Assembly (NCBI GenBank): GCA_020852175.1
Contig: JADZBH010000060.1
Span: forward strand, 1-53,559
Direction: 5' to 3'
DNA: 53,559 bases
DNA from: Bryobacterales bacterium
GTDB lineage: Bacteria > Acidobacteriota > Terriglobia > Bryobacterales > Bryobacteraceae
Below, piece by piece: positions 1-8,822 of this stretch. The position numbers and the translations under genes are program-made. Within the stretch, counting starts at the first letter, position 1. Each line of letters begins with the position of its first letter. The notes under the pieces are model-generated. The model ran no database searches. It was not told the DNA's origin and saw nothing but the letters and a program-made list of their open reading frames with translations.

Positions 1-121
1 CTGAGAGCTCGTTTCCATCGGGTCTCGAGTCGCCGTAGCCGCCTCAGCCGCGCGACCTGTCGCTTCAGCCAGCACTACTCACGCCGCTCACTTGCCCGAT
101 GGGGTTCTGTGGGACAGGCTC

Positions 122-1741
122 CTAGGGCTGCGTACGCATCGCGGGCAGCGCCATGGCCTTTTGCGGCTCGAAGAGCCCGAAGTTGAACACCGCCGTGGCT
201 GAACAGATGGCGACATACTGTTTGCCATCCACCGAGTAGACAATCGGCGCCGCGGTCAGGTTTTCGCCCATCAGATAGTGCCACAGATGCTGGCCGGTCC
301 GCGCGTCGAGAGCAACCAGTTGCCCGTCGTCGTCGCCAAAGAAGACCACGTCTCCGGCGGTGGACACGGCGCCGGACCAGCTTGCCGCCTTTCCCGTGAG
401 CGGATACTCCCACGCGCGCTTCCCCGTCTTGGGGTCATAGGCGCGCAGAAAGAACTGGCCCGGTTCATTGTGTTTCGGACCGGCTCCGCCTCCGGCGAAA
501 TTCTTCTTCGGCTCGGGCTCCTGCGCCGATGAGGTGAACACGTCGCACTGCTCCAGGTTCATGACATAGAGCAGGCCGGTGCCAGGATGGTAGGTGGGCG
601 CCATCCAGTTCGCCGCGCCGCGCACGCCCGGACAGACGTAGGTTCCGGCGGGCGAGGGCTCCTTGCCGGGCACAAGGATGGGCCGGCCCTTGGCGTCGAA
701 GCCGCTGGCCCAATCGAGTTTGTCCACCATTTTGGTGGCGCGCAGGAACTCGCCCGTCGTGCGGTCCAGCGTATACAGGAAGCCGTTGCGGTTGGGGTGC
801 ATCACCACTTTGCGCATGCGGCCGCCGATCTCGGTGTCCAGTAGCACGGGCCAGCTTTGCGCGTCCCAGTCGTGCGTGTCGTGCGGGGTGAACTGGAAAT
901 ACCATTTCATCTTCCCGGTGTCCAGATCGATGGCCAGCAGCGAGCAGGTGTACAAGTTGTCGCCCTTGCGGTCGCCTCCATAGAAGTCAGGCCAGGGGTT
1001 GCCTGTGGTCCAATACAGCAGGTTCAATTCCGGATCGTAGGTGCCCGACAGCCAGGTGGCCCCGCCGCCCCATTCGATGTAGCCGCCCCAGCTTTCGGCG
1101 CCCGGCTCGCCCTTGGCGGGCACCGTGTAGAGCCGCCACAATTCCTCGCCCTTATCGGCCGAAAAAGCCGTGACGTAGCCGCGCATGCCGCTGTCGCCGC
1201 CCGACACGCCGACGATGATCTTGTCCTTCACGGCCAGCGGCGCCGCCGAGGCGTACAGCCCGTCCTCGACGCGCCCATATTGCTTCACCCAGGCCACGGC
1301 GCCGGTGCGGCGGTCGAGCGCCACCAGGTGAACGTCGGAGGTGACAAAGTAGACGCGGTCGCCAAGGATGGCCGCGCCGCGGTTCACGCTCTCCTTCTTG
1401 CTGCGCGTGTCCTTATAGCGCCAGATGATGCGTCCCGAGCGCGTGTCCAGCGCGATCACCTCGTTTGTGTTGGTGATGTACATGACGCCGTCGTGGACGA
1501 TCGGGCTGGCCTCCAGATGCGTGGCGCCGGAGATATGGTTCGTCCACTTGGGCACGAGCGAACCGGCATTCCGCGGCGTGATCTGCTTCAGCGGGCTGTG
1601 GCGCTTGCCCTGATAGTCGCCCGCATAGGTAAGCCAGTTTTCGTTGGGGCTGGCCAGGATGTCGCGCGCGGCCACCTGCGCCCATACGGGCAGGGCCATC
1701 AGGGCGGCCACGAAAACAAGCCGTGGGTGGAAGGTGTACAT
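122..1741 (-). CDS. PQQ-dependent quinoprotein dehydrogenase (alcohol/glucose-type beta-propeller)
   Basis: 539-aa exported quinoprotein. Residues 1-25 form a Sec signal peptide ending at VWAQ/VAA. The rest is an eight-bladed-propeller type enzyme with the usual tryptophan-docking repeats, for example VIALDTRSGRIIWRYKD near residue 95 and LVALDARTGQHLWHY near residue 480. The stretch FTPHDTHDWDAQSWP matches the active-site region of PQQ alcohol dehydrogenases, which oxidise an alcohol or sugar in the periplasm and pass electrons to a cytochrome. The gene lies 19 bp downstream of a di-haem cytochrome on the same strand, its probable electron acceptor. The substrate cannot be read from sequence. 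The stop is TAG at 122-124. The ATG at 1741 is supported by the signal peptide. Confidence 0.9.
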   Translation of the reverse strand: MYTFHPRLVFVAALMALPVWAQVAARDILASPNENWLTYAGDYQGKRHSPLKQITPRNAGSLVPKWTNHISGATHLEASPIVHDGVMYITNTNEVIALDTRSGRIIWRYKDTRSKKESVNRGAAILGDRVYFVTSDVHLVALDRRTGAVAWVKQYGRVEDGLYASAAPLAVKDKIIVGVSGGDSGMRGYVTAFSADKGEELWRLYTVPAKGEPGAESWGGYIEWGGGATWLSGTYDPELNLLYWTTGNPWPDFYGGDRKGDNLYTCSLLAIDLDTGKMKWYFQFTPHDTHDWDAQSWPVLLDTEIGGRMRKVVMHPNRNGFLYTLDRTTGEFLRATKMVDKLDWASGFDAKGRPILVPGKEPSPAGTYVCPGVRGAANWMAPTYHPGTGLLYVMNLEQCDVFTSSAQEPEPKKNFAGGGAGPKHNEPGQFFLRAYDPKTGKRAWEYPLTGKAASWSGAVSTAGDVVFFGDDDGQLVALDARTGQHLWHYLMGENLTAAPIVYSVDGKQYVAICSATAVFNFGLFEPQKAMALPAMRTQP

Positions 1742-1760
1742 AAAAGGAATCTCCGGACGG

Positions 1761-2555
1761 TTATTTGGAGGGCGGCCGCGTGGTTTGGCGGCTCAGGTAG
1801 GCCAGCAGGTTTTGCAACTCCTCGCGACTCAGGCGCGACTTGTAGTCGTCCGGCATGGATGACTTCTTGCTGAAGACGATGGCCTCCACCTGGTTCATGT
1901 CGATGCGGTGTGGCGTGCCCTTGCGGTCGATCACCTGCATCGCGTAGTTGGTGCGGTCCACGCAGATGCCGTCCAGCGTGCCTCCCTTGCGGAAGGTGAT
2001 GCGCACCGGTTGATTCTCCGTGACGCCGCGTTCGCTGGGATCGAGAATCGACGTGCGGATCTCGTTCAGCGAACGCAAGGCTCCAATGTTGGTGAGATCG
2101 GGCCCCGGGAACCCGCCTTTGCCCGCGATCATGTGGCAGCCCGAGCAGCCCGCCGCGCCCCAGAACAGGCGGCGACCGGCTTCCACGTCGCCCGGTACGT
2201 TGGCATCCATGGCCGGGGCGGTCAGCGAGCGCACGAAGGCGACAATCTGCCACACCTCGTTTTCCGGACGGTTCAGCGGCGGCATATCCGTGCCCGGCAC
2301 GCCCTTCTGCACGACGGTGAACATGGCGTCGTCGTCCATGGGATGCCAGGCGCCGCGTTCGCGCAGGTTGGGTCCGCGCCCGCCGCCGCCGGCGGGACCG
2401 TGGCAGCCCGCGCACGAAGTAAAGAACAGCTTCTGTCCGGCGGCGATGGCTTCGGGGTTCCCGATGGCCGGATTCTTGGATTTCTTTTCGTCGCGGACTT
2501 CATGCTGAGCCGCAAGAATGCCGGCAAGGACGAACAACCAGGCGCAGGTTCGCAT
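1761..2555 (-). CDS. Exported di-haem c-type cytochrome
   Basis: 264 aa from the ATG at 2555; an in-frame ATG at 2573 would add six residues before the hydrophobic signal MRTCAWLFVLAGILAAQ, so 2555 is preferred. There are two haem c sites: CAGCH (C48/C51/H52) and CSGCH (C137/C140/H141). Each is followed by a distal Met region, MPPLNRPENEVWQIVAFVR being typical of cytochrome c553/cbb3-type domains. The C-terminal 100 residues form a domain (GTLDGICVDRTNYAMQ) seen fused to cytochromes in acidobacterial and planctomycete dehydrogenases. It sits directly upstream of the PQQ dehydrogenase on the same strand and probably accepts its electrons in the periplasm. Confidence 0.87.
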   Translation of the reverse strand: MRTCAWLFVLAGILAAQHEVRDEKKSKNPAIGNPEAIAAGQKLFFTSCAGCHGPAGGGGRGPNLRERGAWHPMDDDAMFTVVQKGVPGTDMPPLNRPENEVWQIVAFVRSLTAPAMDANVPGDVEAGRRLFWGAAGCSGCHMIAGKGGFPGPDLTNIGALRSLNEIRTSILDPSERGVTENQPVRITFRKGGTLDGICVDRTNYAMQVIDRKGTPHRIDMNQVEAIVFSKKSSMPDDYKSRLSREELQNLLAYLSRQTTRPPSK

Positions 2556-2618
2556 AGCTAAGGTGCAGTCCATTATGATGCAACCCCGGACGGATTGCTG
2601 GCGCCTGGCGGGACGCGG

Positions 2619-3218
2619 TTAAAAGTGGATGCCCACAAGGAACTCCGCCTGGTTCAGGTTGCTTTCGAGCAGGCCCGAGGCGGCTGAAAGGAAGTTCTTC
2701 GTGCCACGGCGCGTCCAGCGCAACTCCGTCGTGATGCGCACCACAGGTTTGAATTCCAGCCCGCCGCCAAAGGCGAAGCCGCCGCTGGATGAGTTCTTGA
2801 ACTCGTCCGGTGAGACGAACTGGCTGGGGTTGGTGATGGTGCGCGACACGCTGGCGATCTTGTTGAACGAGGGTCCGGCGGCCACGTAGGGCGACCAGAG
2901 CCCGTCCTTGAAACGGTACTTCACCATGACGGGGAATTCGAACTGGTTGGCACTGGCGCGCAGACCGGAAAAACGGAATGTTCCGTCATAGGCGAGACGC
3001 TTATACAGCACGTCGAGAGACACGCTCAACCGCAACGGAAGCCGCACCTCGACCGACGGGCCGAACGTGTACGGCTTCAACAGTGATTTGTAGGCGATCT
3101 CGGGACCTTGGCCAGTCTTGAACGCCTCCGTGAACGGGACCCCGCCCTTGATGCCGACGGAAATGTGTTGAGCCGCCAGGGGCGCGGCCAGCAACAAAAG
3201 TCCAAGGATTTGTTTCAT
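2619..3218 (-). CDS. Small outer-membrane beta-barrel protein
   Basis: 199 aa with signal peptide MKQILGLLLLAAPLAAQ. The mature part begins ISVGIKGGVPFTEAF, followed by alternating polar/hydrophobic strands, aromatic residues (YVAAGPSFNK, TTELRWTRRG) and a C-terminal Phe (FLVGIHF). This is the pattern of OmpA-like/porin-family eight-stranded barrels (outer membrane protein beta-barrel domain). The substrate or role is unknown. It lies between a hairpin at 3265-3284 and the cytochrome gene. The gap to the cytochrome is 63 bp, so co-transcription with the dehydrogenase pair is possible but not shown. Confidence 0.75.
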   Translation of the reverse strand: MKQILGLLLLAAPLAAQHISVGIKGGVPFTEAFKTGQGPEIAYKSLLKPYTFGPSVEVRLPLRLSVSLDVLYKRLAYDGTFRFSGLRASANQFEFPVMVKYRFKDGLWSPYVAAGPSFNKIASVSRTITNPSQFVSPDEFKNSSSGGFAFGGGLEFKPVVRITTELRWTRRGTKNFLSAASGLLESNLNQAEFLVGIHF

Positions 3219-3264
3219 TCCTCATTGTACGCACGGGCCGCGGCATGCGTTGCGGGAAAGCGGA

Positions 3265-3284
3265 GGGGCGCTCCGGTGCGCCCC
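3265..3284 (-). terminator. GC-rich hairpin after the aminotransferase gene
   Basis: Perfect 7-bp inverted repeat GGGGCGC/GCGCCCC with a 6-nt loop, starting 7 bp beyond the aminotransferase stop on the minus strand. No long T-tract follows, so intrinsic termination may be weak or Rho-assisted. Confidence 0.45.
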
Positions 3285-3290
3285 ATGAGG

Positions 3291-4487
3291 TTATTCCGGC
3301 TTGTCCGTCTTCAGGAACTGCGCCACCGAGCGCACGGCCTGCTTGGTCCGGTGCTCGTTTTCGATGAAGCTGAACCGGACGTGCCCCTCGCCGAGCGGGC
3401 CGAAGCCGATGCCGGGCGAGACGGCGACGAGCGCCTTCTCCAACAGCCGCTTGGAGAATTCGAGCGAGCCCATCTTCTGATATTGTTCCGGAATGCGGGC
3501 CCACAGGAACATGGTGCCCTTGGGCGGCTCCACCTGCCAGCCGGCGCGGTTCAACCCTTTCACCAGGGCGTCGCGGCGCTTGCGGTACACCTCGCAAATC
3601 TTCGCCGGCTCCTCCTCGCAATCGCGCAACGCGATGATGCCGCCGATTTGCAGCGGCTGGAAGATGCCGTAGTCGAGGTAGCTCTTGATGCGGCCGAGCG
3701 CGTGGATCATGCGCGGGTTGCCCACGCAGAACCCCATGCGCCAGCCGGCCATGTTGTAGCTCTTCGACATGGAGAAGATCTCGACGCAGTGCTCCTTGGC
3801 GCCCTCCACCTGGAGAATGCTGGGGGGCTTGTAACCGTCAAACGAGATGTCGGCGTAGGCGAAGTCGTGCACCACCATGGTGCCGTGCTCGCGCGCCAGG
3901 GCCACGATCTCCTTCATGAAGTCCAGGTCCACGCAGTGCGTCGTCGGGTTGTGCGGGAAGCTGATGAGGATCATCTTCGGCTTCACCGCCTGCTTCCGGT
4001 AAAGGTCCTTCAACTGGTTCAGGAACTCGGCAGGCGTGGGCATGGGCAACATGCAGGCATGGCCTTCGGCCATGATCACGCCCCACTGGTGAATCGGATA
4101 GGCGGGGTTCGGCGAGACCACGGCGTCGCCCGGTCCAATCACGGCGAACAGCAGATGCGCCAGCGCGTCCTTGGCCCCGATGGTGGCCATGGCCTCTTTC
4201 TCGGGATCGAGCTTCACGCCGTAGTTCCGTTCGTAGCGCTTGCAGATTTCCAGCCGCAGGTTCGGAATTCCCTTCGACAGCGAGTAGCGGTGGTTGCGCT
4301 TGTCGCGCGCCGCCTCGGCCATCTTCTGCACGATCAGGCGGGGCGTGGCGCCGTCCGGATTGCCCATGCCGAAGTCCACCACATCGTACTGTGCCGCCCG
4401 CAGACGCGCCTTCATCTCGTTCACTTGCGCGAACACGTAAGGCGGCAGCTTGCCGATGCGGTAGAACTCTTCGGTCGGTAAAGACAT
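3291..4487 (-). CDS. PLP-dependent aminotransferase class I/II (AlaC-like)
   Basis: 398 aa, full length for a fold-type I aminotransferase. The N-terminus (FYRIGKLPPYVFAQVNEMK, then DFGMGNPDGATP) is characteristic of the AlaC/YfdZ group that makes alanine or related amino acids by transamination with glutamate. PLP-binding elements are visible: PNPAYP at 127-132, SFPHNPTTH at 176-184, HDFAYAD at 207-213, the Schiff-base lysine K242 in SMSKSYNMAGWR, and the phosphate-binding or carboxylate-binding Arg near 377 (VRFSF). Cytoplasmic. An AGGAGG Shine-Dalgarno lies immediately against the ATG, an unusually short spacing, but no later start fits the family N-terminus. It is divergent from the SPFH gene. 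Confidence 0.88.
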   Translation of the reverse strand: MSLPTEEFYRIGKLPPYVFAQVNEMKARLRAAQYDVVDFGMGNPDGATPRLIVQKMAEAARDKRNHRYSLSKGIPNLRLEICKRYERNYGVKLDPEKEAMATIGAKDALAHLLFAVIGPGDAVVSPNPAYPIHQWGVIMAEGHACMLPMPTPAEFLNQLKDLYRKQAVKPKMILISFPHNPTTHCVDLDFMKEIVALAREHGTMVVHDFAYADISFDGYKPPSILQVEGAKEHCVEIFSMSKSYNMAGWRMGFCVGNPRMIHALGRIKSYLDYGIFQPLQIGGIIALRDCEEEPAKICEVYRKRRDALVKGLNRAGWQVEPPKGTMFLWARIPEQYQKMGSLEFSKRLLEKALVAVSPGIGFGPLGEGHVRFSFIENEHRTKQAVRSVAQFLKTDKPE

Positions 4488-4543
4488 CCTCCTATTTTAG
4501 AACGCCGCGTCCGGGCGGCACCGCGCGTGGTGGCGCGGCCCTC

Positions 4544-4571
4544 TTGACGGGTGATTGCAAAGTGATATCAT
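4544..4571 (+). promoter_or_regulatory. Sigma70-type promoter for the SPFH gene, likely leaderless transcript
   Basis: TTGACG at 4544-4549 and TATCAT at 4566-4571, 16-bp spacer. An alternative -10, CATAAT, is at 4569-4574. Transcription would begin near 4578-4581, at the ATG at 4580, and no Shine-Dalgarno precedes that ATG. Confidence 0.5.
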
Positions 4572-4579
4572 AATGCTAT

Positions 4580-5458
4580 ATGAAAGAGAAGCTCACCGCC
4601 TCCCTGAACGGCGTCTGGTCGCTGTTGCTGCTGTTGTGCCTGCTGGCCGGCTCGTTCTACGCGCTGGTGTCGTCGCTCGCCGCCGTCAAGAATGGCGCGA
4701 GCGCCTGGCCCCTCCTGGTCTGGGGCCTCATGCTGTTTGTCGAACTCATCCCGCTGGGCGGCCTGTTCATCGTGCAGCCCAACCACGGCGTCGTGCTGCA
4801 ACTGTTCGGACGCTATGCGGGCACGGTGCGCGAGGAGGGACTCCGTCTCGCCAATCCGTTTTATTCGAAGAAGCCCGTCTCATTGAGGGTGCGCAACTTT
4901 GAAACGAACAAGCTGAAGGTGAACGACCAGGACGGGAACCCCGTGGAGATCGCCGCCGTGGTGGTGTGGAAGGTGGTCGACACGGCGCAGGCCTGCTTTC
5001 AAGTGGACAACTATGAGCACTATGTCCACGTGCAGAGCGAGGCGGCCGTGCGCAACCTGGCCAGCGCCTACCCGTACGATTCGCACGAGGAGCACGTCAT
5101 CAGCCTGCGCGGCCATACGCAAGCGGTGGCCGAACGCCTGAAGAGTGAGATCCACGAGCGCCTGCTGGTGGCGGGCGTGGACATTTTGGAGGCGCGCATC
5201 AGCCACCTTGCCTATGCGCCGGAGATCGCCGCGGCCATGCTGCAGCGGCAGCAGGCGGGCGCCATCATCGCGGCGCGCCAGAAGATCGTGGAAGGAGCCG
5301 TGGGCATGGTGGAGATGGCCCTGGAGCTGCTCAGCCGCAACAACGTGGTGACACTCGACGAGGAGCGCAAGGCGGCCATGGTGAGCAACCTTCTGGTGGT
5401 GTTGTGCGGCGAGCGGGCCACTCAACCCGTGGTGAACACGGGGACCATCTACCACTAG
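4580..5458 (+). CDS. SPFH/Band 7 domain membrane protein
   Basis: 292 aa. There are two N-terminal membrane segments (about residues 12-34 and 45-65), then a Band 7/SPFH domain beginning at [31 protein letters not shown], the signature of the bacterial stomatin-like group. The coiled-coil part ([26 protein letters not shown]) and the end near [19 protein letters not shown] match the widely distributed bacterial SPFH proteins that form membrane-associated oligomers. The precise function in these bacteria is not established. It is followed 21 bp later by a ribbon-helix-helix gene, a recurrent pairing for this subfamily. It appears to be expressed from a leaderless promoter. Confidence 0.88.
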   Translation: MKEKLTASLNGVWSLLLLLCLLAGSFYALVSSLAAVKNGASAWPLLVWGLMLFVELIPLGGLFIVQPNHGVVLQLFGRYAGTVREEGLRLANPFYSKKPVSLRVRNFETNKLKVNDQDGNPVEIAAVVVWKVVDTAQACFQVDNYEHYVHVQSEAAVRNLASAYPYDSHEEHVISLRGHTQAVAERLKSEIHERLLVAGVDILEARISHLAYAPEIAAAMLQRQQAGAIIAARQKIVEGAVGMVEMALELLSRNNVVTLDEERKAAMVSNLLVVLCGERATQPVVNTGTIYH

Positions 5459-5479
5459 AAACCGTCCGCCTCACGTTTC

Positions 5480-5674
5480 ATGGCCGAGAAGAAATCGTTC
5501 CTGATCCGCTTGGACGCCGAGTTGCTGGAGGCTCTCCGCCGCTGGGCCGGCGATGATCTGCGCAGCCTGAACGGGCAGATCGAGTATGTATTGCGTTCGG
5601 CTCTGAACGACGCCGGACGCGCGCCGTCATCCAACAAGAAGCGTCCGCCGGGGGGCAGGCAGGGCGCGAATTGA
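5480..5674 (+). CDS. Arc-like ribbon-helix-helix small protein
   Basis: 64 aa. The N-terminal 50 residues (KKSFLIRLDAELLEALRRWA then RSLNGQIEYVLRSAL) have the strand-helix-helix pattern of Arc/MetJ ribbon-helix-helix DNA-binding proteins: the strand with alternating polar residues, LDAELLEAL as helix A and LNGQIEYVL as helix B. The tail is short, basic and disordered. The gene follows the SPFH gene by 21 bp in the same direction and is probably co-transcribed. No toxin gene is adjacent, so a toxin-antitoxin role is not supported; it may regulate or accompany the SPFH protein. Confidence 0.75.
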   Translation: MAEKKSFLIRLDAELLEALRRWAGDDLRSLNGQIEYVLRSALNDAGRAPSSNKKRPPGGRQGAN

Positions 5675-5700
5675 TAAGCTGGCGGCGGCAGTAGGAAACG

Positions 5701-7119
5701 ATGAGCGAACTCATGCAGCCGGGCGAGTCTGGACTTCCCAGCCGGAGGTCGCTCATGCGGTCGCTCGCCGCCGCGGCTCTCCCCTCGAAAAAGCCGAACG
5801 TCCTTCTCTACATCACGGACGACGAGAGCTGGCTCGAGCGCAGCGTCTATGGCTGGTCCAGGCTCCCGACGCCGAATTTCGACAGGGTCGCGCGCGAAGG
5901 CGTTCTCTTCACGCACGCCTATACCTCGGCCCCGTCGTGCGCGCCCTCCCGCGCCGCGCTGCTCACGGGCCGCAATTTCTGGGAGCTGGAACAGGGCGCT
6001 TTCATCCAGGCATGGCTGCCTGCCAGGTTTCCTGTGCTGCCCGATTGCTTCGAAGCGGGCGGTTACCACGCCGGCTTCACCGGGAAAGGATGGGGTCCGG
6101 GCATGCTAACGCCATCGGGGCGCACCCGGAATCCCGCCGGTACCGCCTATCAGCGGCTCGAGCGGAAGGTGGTGGAAGAGGGGATCAACCCCATCGACTA
6201 TGCCGCCAACTTCGCCGATTTCCTGGACCGGAAGCCCAAGGATAAACCCTTCTGGTTCTGGGCCGGGAGCACCGAACCTCACGACCCCCACGCCCGGGAA
6301 AACTACCGGAAGCTGCAACGCTTCGGCATCGCGCCGGACGAGGTGAAGACACCGCCTTACCTGCCCCAGACCGCAGGCGCGCGCCGCGGGAGGGAAAATT
6401 TCGCCTATGAGCTTCGCTACGCCGATGAGGACCTGGGGCGGTTGTTGCGGATTCTCGAAGAACGCGGGGAACTGGCCCACACTCTAGTCATCGTCACTTC
6501 GGACAATGGCACGGCCATCCCGCGCGCCAAGACGAACCTCTATGATTGGGGCGTGCGCGTCCCGATGGCGATGATGTGGCCGGGGCGCATCCGGCCGGGA
6601 CGCCGCGTGGACGATTTCGTGAACTTCATTGACTTCGCCCCGACGATGCTCGAAGCCGCGGGCCTGCCCGTTCCGCCCGCCGTGTCAGGACGCAGTTTCC
6701 TGGATGTCCTGCTGGCCCGTGGATCGGGGACTGTGGACCGCACTCGCGATTGGACCGCCGCCGGGCTGGAGTGGCATGGCGAGTTCGATCCGGTCAGCTT
6801 CGCCGGACGCATGATTCGCGACCGCCGCTATCACTACATTGTCAACTACGGCGCCCGGCCTTCGGACCTGCCGGACCCGGCGCGGCGTTCGCTAACCCGT
6901 CCGCGCGAAGAGCTCTACGATGTGCAGGCCGACCCCTGGGAGAGGAACAACCTGGCGGAATCGCCGGACCACTCGGCGGCCAGAGACCGTCTGAACGCGC
7001 GATTGGAGGCCTACCAGCGGAAAACGGGCGATCCGCGTATCACGGGCGAAATGAAGATTTTCGAAGAGACGCGCCGGTACGTTCAGGATCGCAAGAGGAA
7101 GGGATATCCAGGCAATTGA
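5701..7119 (+). CDS. Cys-type sulfatase (formylglycine-dependent), exported
   Basis: 472 aa, type I sulfatase of the heparan N-sulfatase-like group. The Cys-type maturation motif C80-A-P-S-R84 with the LLTGR extension would be converted to formylglycine. Metal ligands D40/D41 lie in YITDDE and the second metal site is in VTSDNGT near 270. The N-terminus has a twin-arginine-like stretch (SRRSLMRSLAAAALPS). It would hydrolyse sulfate esters or N-sulfates of a polysaccharide outside the cytoplasm. No formylglycine-generating enzyme is seen next to it. The region before it holds the SPFH/RHH pair 26 bp upstream, and no terminator is visible between them. Confidence 0.88.
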   Translation: MSELMQPGESGLPSRRSLMRSLAAAALPSKKPNVLLYITDDESWLERSVYGWSRLPTPNFDRVAREGVLFTHAYTSAPSCAPSRAALLTGRNFWELEQGAFIQAWLPARFPVLPDCFEAGGYHAGFTGKGWGPGMLTPSGRTRNPAGTAYQRLERKVVEEGINPIDYAANFADFLDRKPKDKPFWFWAGSTEPHDPHARENYRKLQRFGIAPDEVKTPPYLPQTAGARRGRENFAYELRYADEDLGRLLRILEERGELAHTLVIVTSDNGTAIPRAKTNLYDWGVRVPMAMMWPGRIRPGRRVDDFVNFIDFAPTMLEAAGLPVPPAVSGRSFLDVLLARGSGTVDRTRDWTAAGLEWHGEFDPVSFAGRMIRDRRYHYIVNYGARPSDLPDPARRSLTRPREELYDVQADPWERNNLAESPDHSAARDRLNARLEAYQRKTGDPRITGEMKIFEETRRYVQDRKRKGYPGN

Positions 7120-7313
7120 TCGCGACCGGCGAGGAGCCCGAGGAGCCGCGAGCGGCCTTTTGTAACCCTCAGGCATACGGGGGAATTCAGGCTTACACCG
7201 TAGAGCGAACCCCTTAATCTCCTCAGGTGGGCAAATGCATGCGCTTATGCTCTGTTTTCGCCTCCGCGTTTGCTCCACTATGGGGAGCGAGGAGACTCGG
7301 GAGAGGGAAACGG

Positions 7314-8753
7314 ATGGCGCCGAAGAGCTGCCGCTACTGCAATGCTCCGCTGGCCGGAGGCGATGCCTCCACGCCCGCGGTTCCGTATTGCAACGACGAA
7401 CATAAACGCCTGTACCTGGAGCGCGTGCAACGCGACACCATCGACCGGCTGCGGAATACGGGCTCGGCGATTCCGTCCTCAGCGTCCGGCGTGCTGCACG
7501 CCGGGCCTCCGCCCGGGCTGTACTCGACGCCGCCGCTACGTGGACCGAGGCGTGAGGAGGGGGCCCCACAGGCCGCCGCGGTGATCGAGACGGCGACGGT
7601 GGCGCGTGTCTCCGTTGCGCTGGAAGCTTCGCTTGGCGCACTTGCCGAGGCCACGGCCGGACACCCCATCAGCGAGCCGCCCCCCGCGGCGCCGCCGCTT
7701 CATATCGAGAAGACCGACAACGCCAGCCTCAGCAATTTGCTGCGGCAGGCGCGCGACCGCATTGCACACGACCCGGCGCCCACAAGCACGGCACTGGCCA
7801 TTCGCCGCAAGGCGCGACCGCGCGCACGGCTCGCCACGATGGTGGCGGCGCAAGCGGGCGTGCCGGCCGCGCCGCCCATTCCGTCGAACGAAGCCACGCC
7901 CGTCCGTCCCGTCAACGTCGCGGAACCCGGCGAACCGCCGTGTCTGGATACGCCCATCCTGCCGCAGGCCATGGCCCCTGCCGCGGCAGCCAGCGCGCTC
8001 GACCCTGAACCGGCCATCGACGTAGCTCCTCCAGCCGTGGCCAAGCCGGTCTCTGAGTTTCGCATCGAGGTAAGCCCTCCCTCGTTGAGTCTGCCGCCTG
8101 CCACGTGGACGGAACGCATTCCCTGGTACGCGAAGTTCGCCCTCGTGCTGGCGCTCACCGGGGCCGGAGCGGGTTACTGGTATTACGCGCCGGCATCGGC
8201 GCATGCCCCGGCCCCCCGTCCAGCCATGGACGAGGTAAAACCGCTCAGCGTGGCGCCTTCCGAGTGGAGCGTGGTGAAGGCGGGTGGAGCGGGCGGTTCC
8301 GGCCGCACGCTGACGCTGCACAAGGCGAGCATGGATCTGACCAACTATCATGTGGAGTTTGTCGGCACGGTGGAGCATCGCGCGCTTGGTTGGGCGGTCC
8401 GGGTACAGGATCCGGCCAACTATTACGCCGCGAAGCTGCGTCTGAACCCCACGGGCAAAGCGCGCCTGTCGTTTCTGCGCTGGCGCGTCGTGGATGGCGT
8501 GCCGGGACCTGAAACGGTGCTGCCGCTGGAGATGCCGCTGCCGAGCAACGAGCAGTACCAGGTGAAGGTGGATGTGCGGGACTCGCGGATTGTCACCTCG
8601 GTGCAGGGAACCGTGATCGACAGTTGGACCGACGGCACGTTCACCAAGGGCGGGTTCGCCTACACAAACCAGAACACCGAACGCGGCAGGATCGCTCTTA
8701 CCACCATCGGCGTGCTGAACGCGGGCGGGCCGCTGGCGCGCGCCCGGCGCTGA
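7314..8753 (+). CDS. Membrane protein with N-terminal zinc-binding motif and C-terminal lectin-like domain
   Basis: 479 aa from the ATG at 7314 (GGAGAGGGAAACGG upstream); an in-frame start at 7227 would add a composition unlike the rest. Residues 6-30 hold C6-x2-C9 and C26-x3-H30, a possible zinc knuckle. About 240 residues of proline/alanine-rich linker follow, then one membrane segment near 272-292 (FALVLALTGAGAGYWYY). A C-terminal beta-rich domain (DLTNYHVEFVGTVEHRALGW, VRVQDPANYYAAKLRL) resembles concanavalin/LamG or DUF1080-type folds. The topology would place the zinc motif in the cytoplasm and the beta domain outside. No family name is certain and the function is unknown. Confidence 0.7.
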   Translation: MAPKSCRYCNAPLAGGDASTPAVPYCNDEHKRLYLERVQRDTIDRLRNTGSAIPSSASGVLHAGPPPGLYSTPPLRGPRREEGAPQAAAVIETATVARVSVALEASLGALAEATAGHPISEPPPAAPPLHIEKTDNASLSNLLRQARDRIAHDPAPTSTALAIRRKARPRARLATMVAAQAGVPAAPPIPSNEATPVRPVNVAEPGEPPCLDTPILPQAMAPAAAASALDPEPAIDVAPPAVAKPVSEFRIEVSPPSLSLPPATWTERIPWYAKFALVLALTGAGAGYWYYAPASAHAPAPRPAMDEVKPLSVAPSEWSVVKAGGAGGSGRTLTLHKASMDLTNYHVEFVGTVEHRALGWAVRVQDPANYYAAKLRLNPTGKARLSFLRWRVVDGVPGPETVLPLEMPLPSNEQYQVKVDVRDSRIVTSVQGTVIDSWTDGTFTKGGFAYTNQNTERGRIALTTIGVLNAGGPLARARR

Positions 8754-8822
8754 TCCGGTTCCGGGGGGGGCCCTCCTGAGGCGCCTCCGTCTGCGCGACA
8801 ATCTCCTTGAAGGAGACACGAC

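Noticed and set aside
1..121. Possible end of another gene at the left edge
   Set aside because: No conserved protein is readable in any frame; the frame at 75-413 is a shadow of the quinoprotein gene.
7120..7313. A possible riboswitch leader before the zinc-knuckle membrane protein
   Set aside because: I could not match conserved riboswitch cores or a convincing paired structure; probably an ordinary intergenic region.
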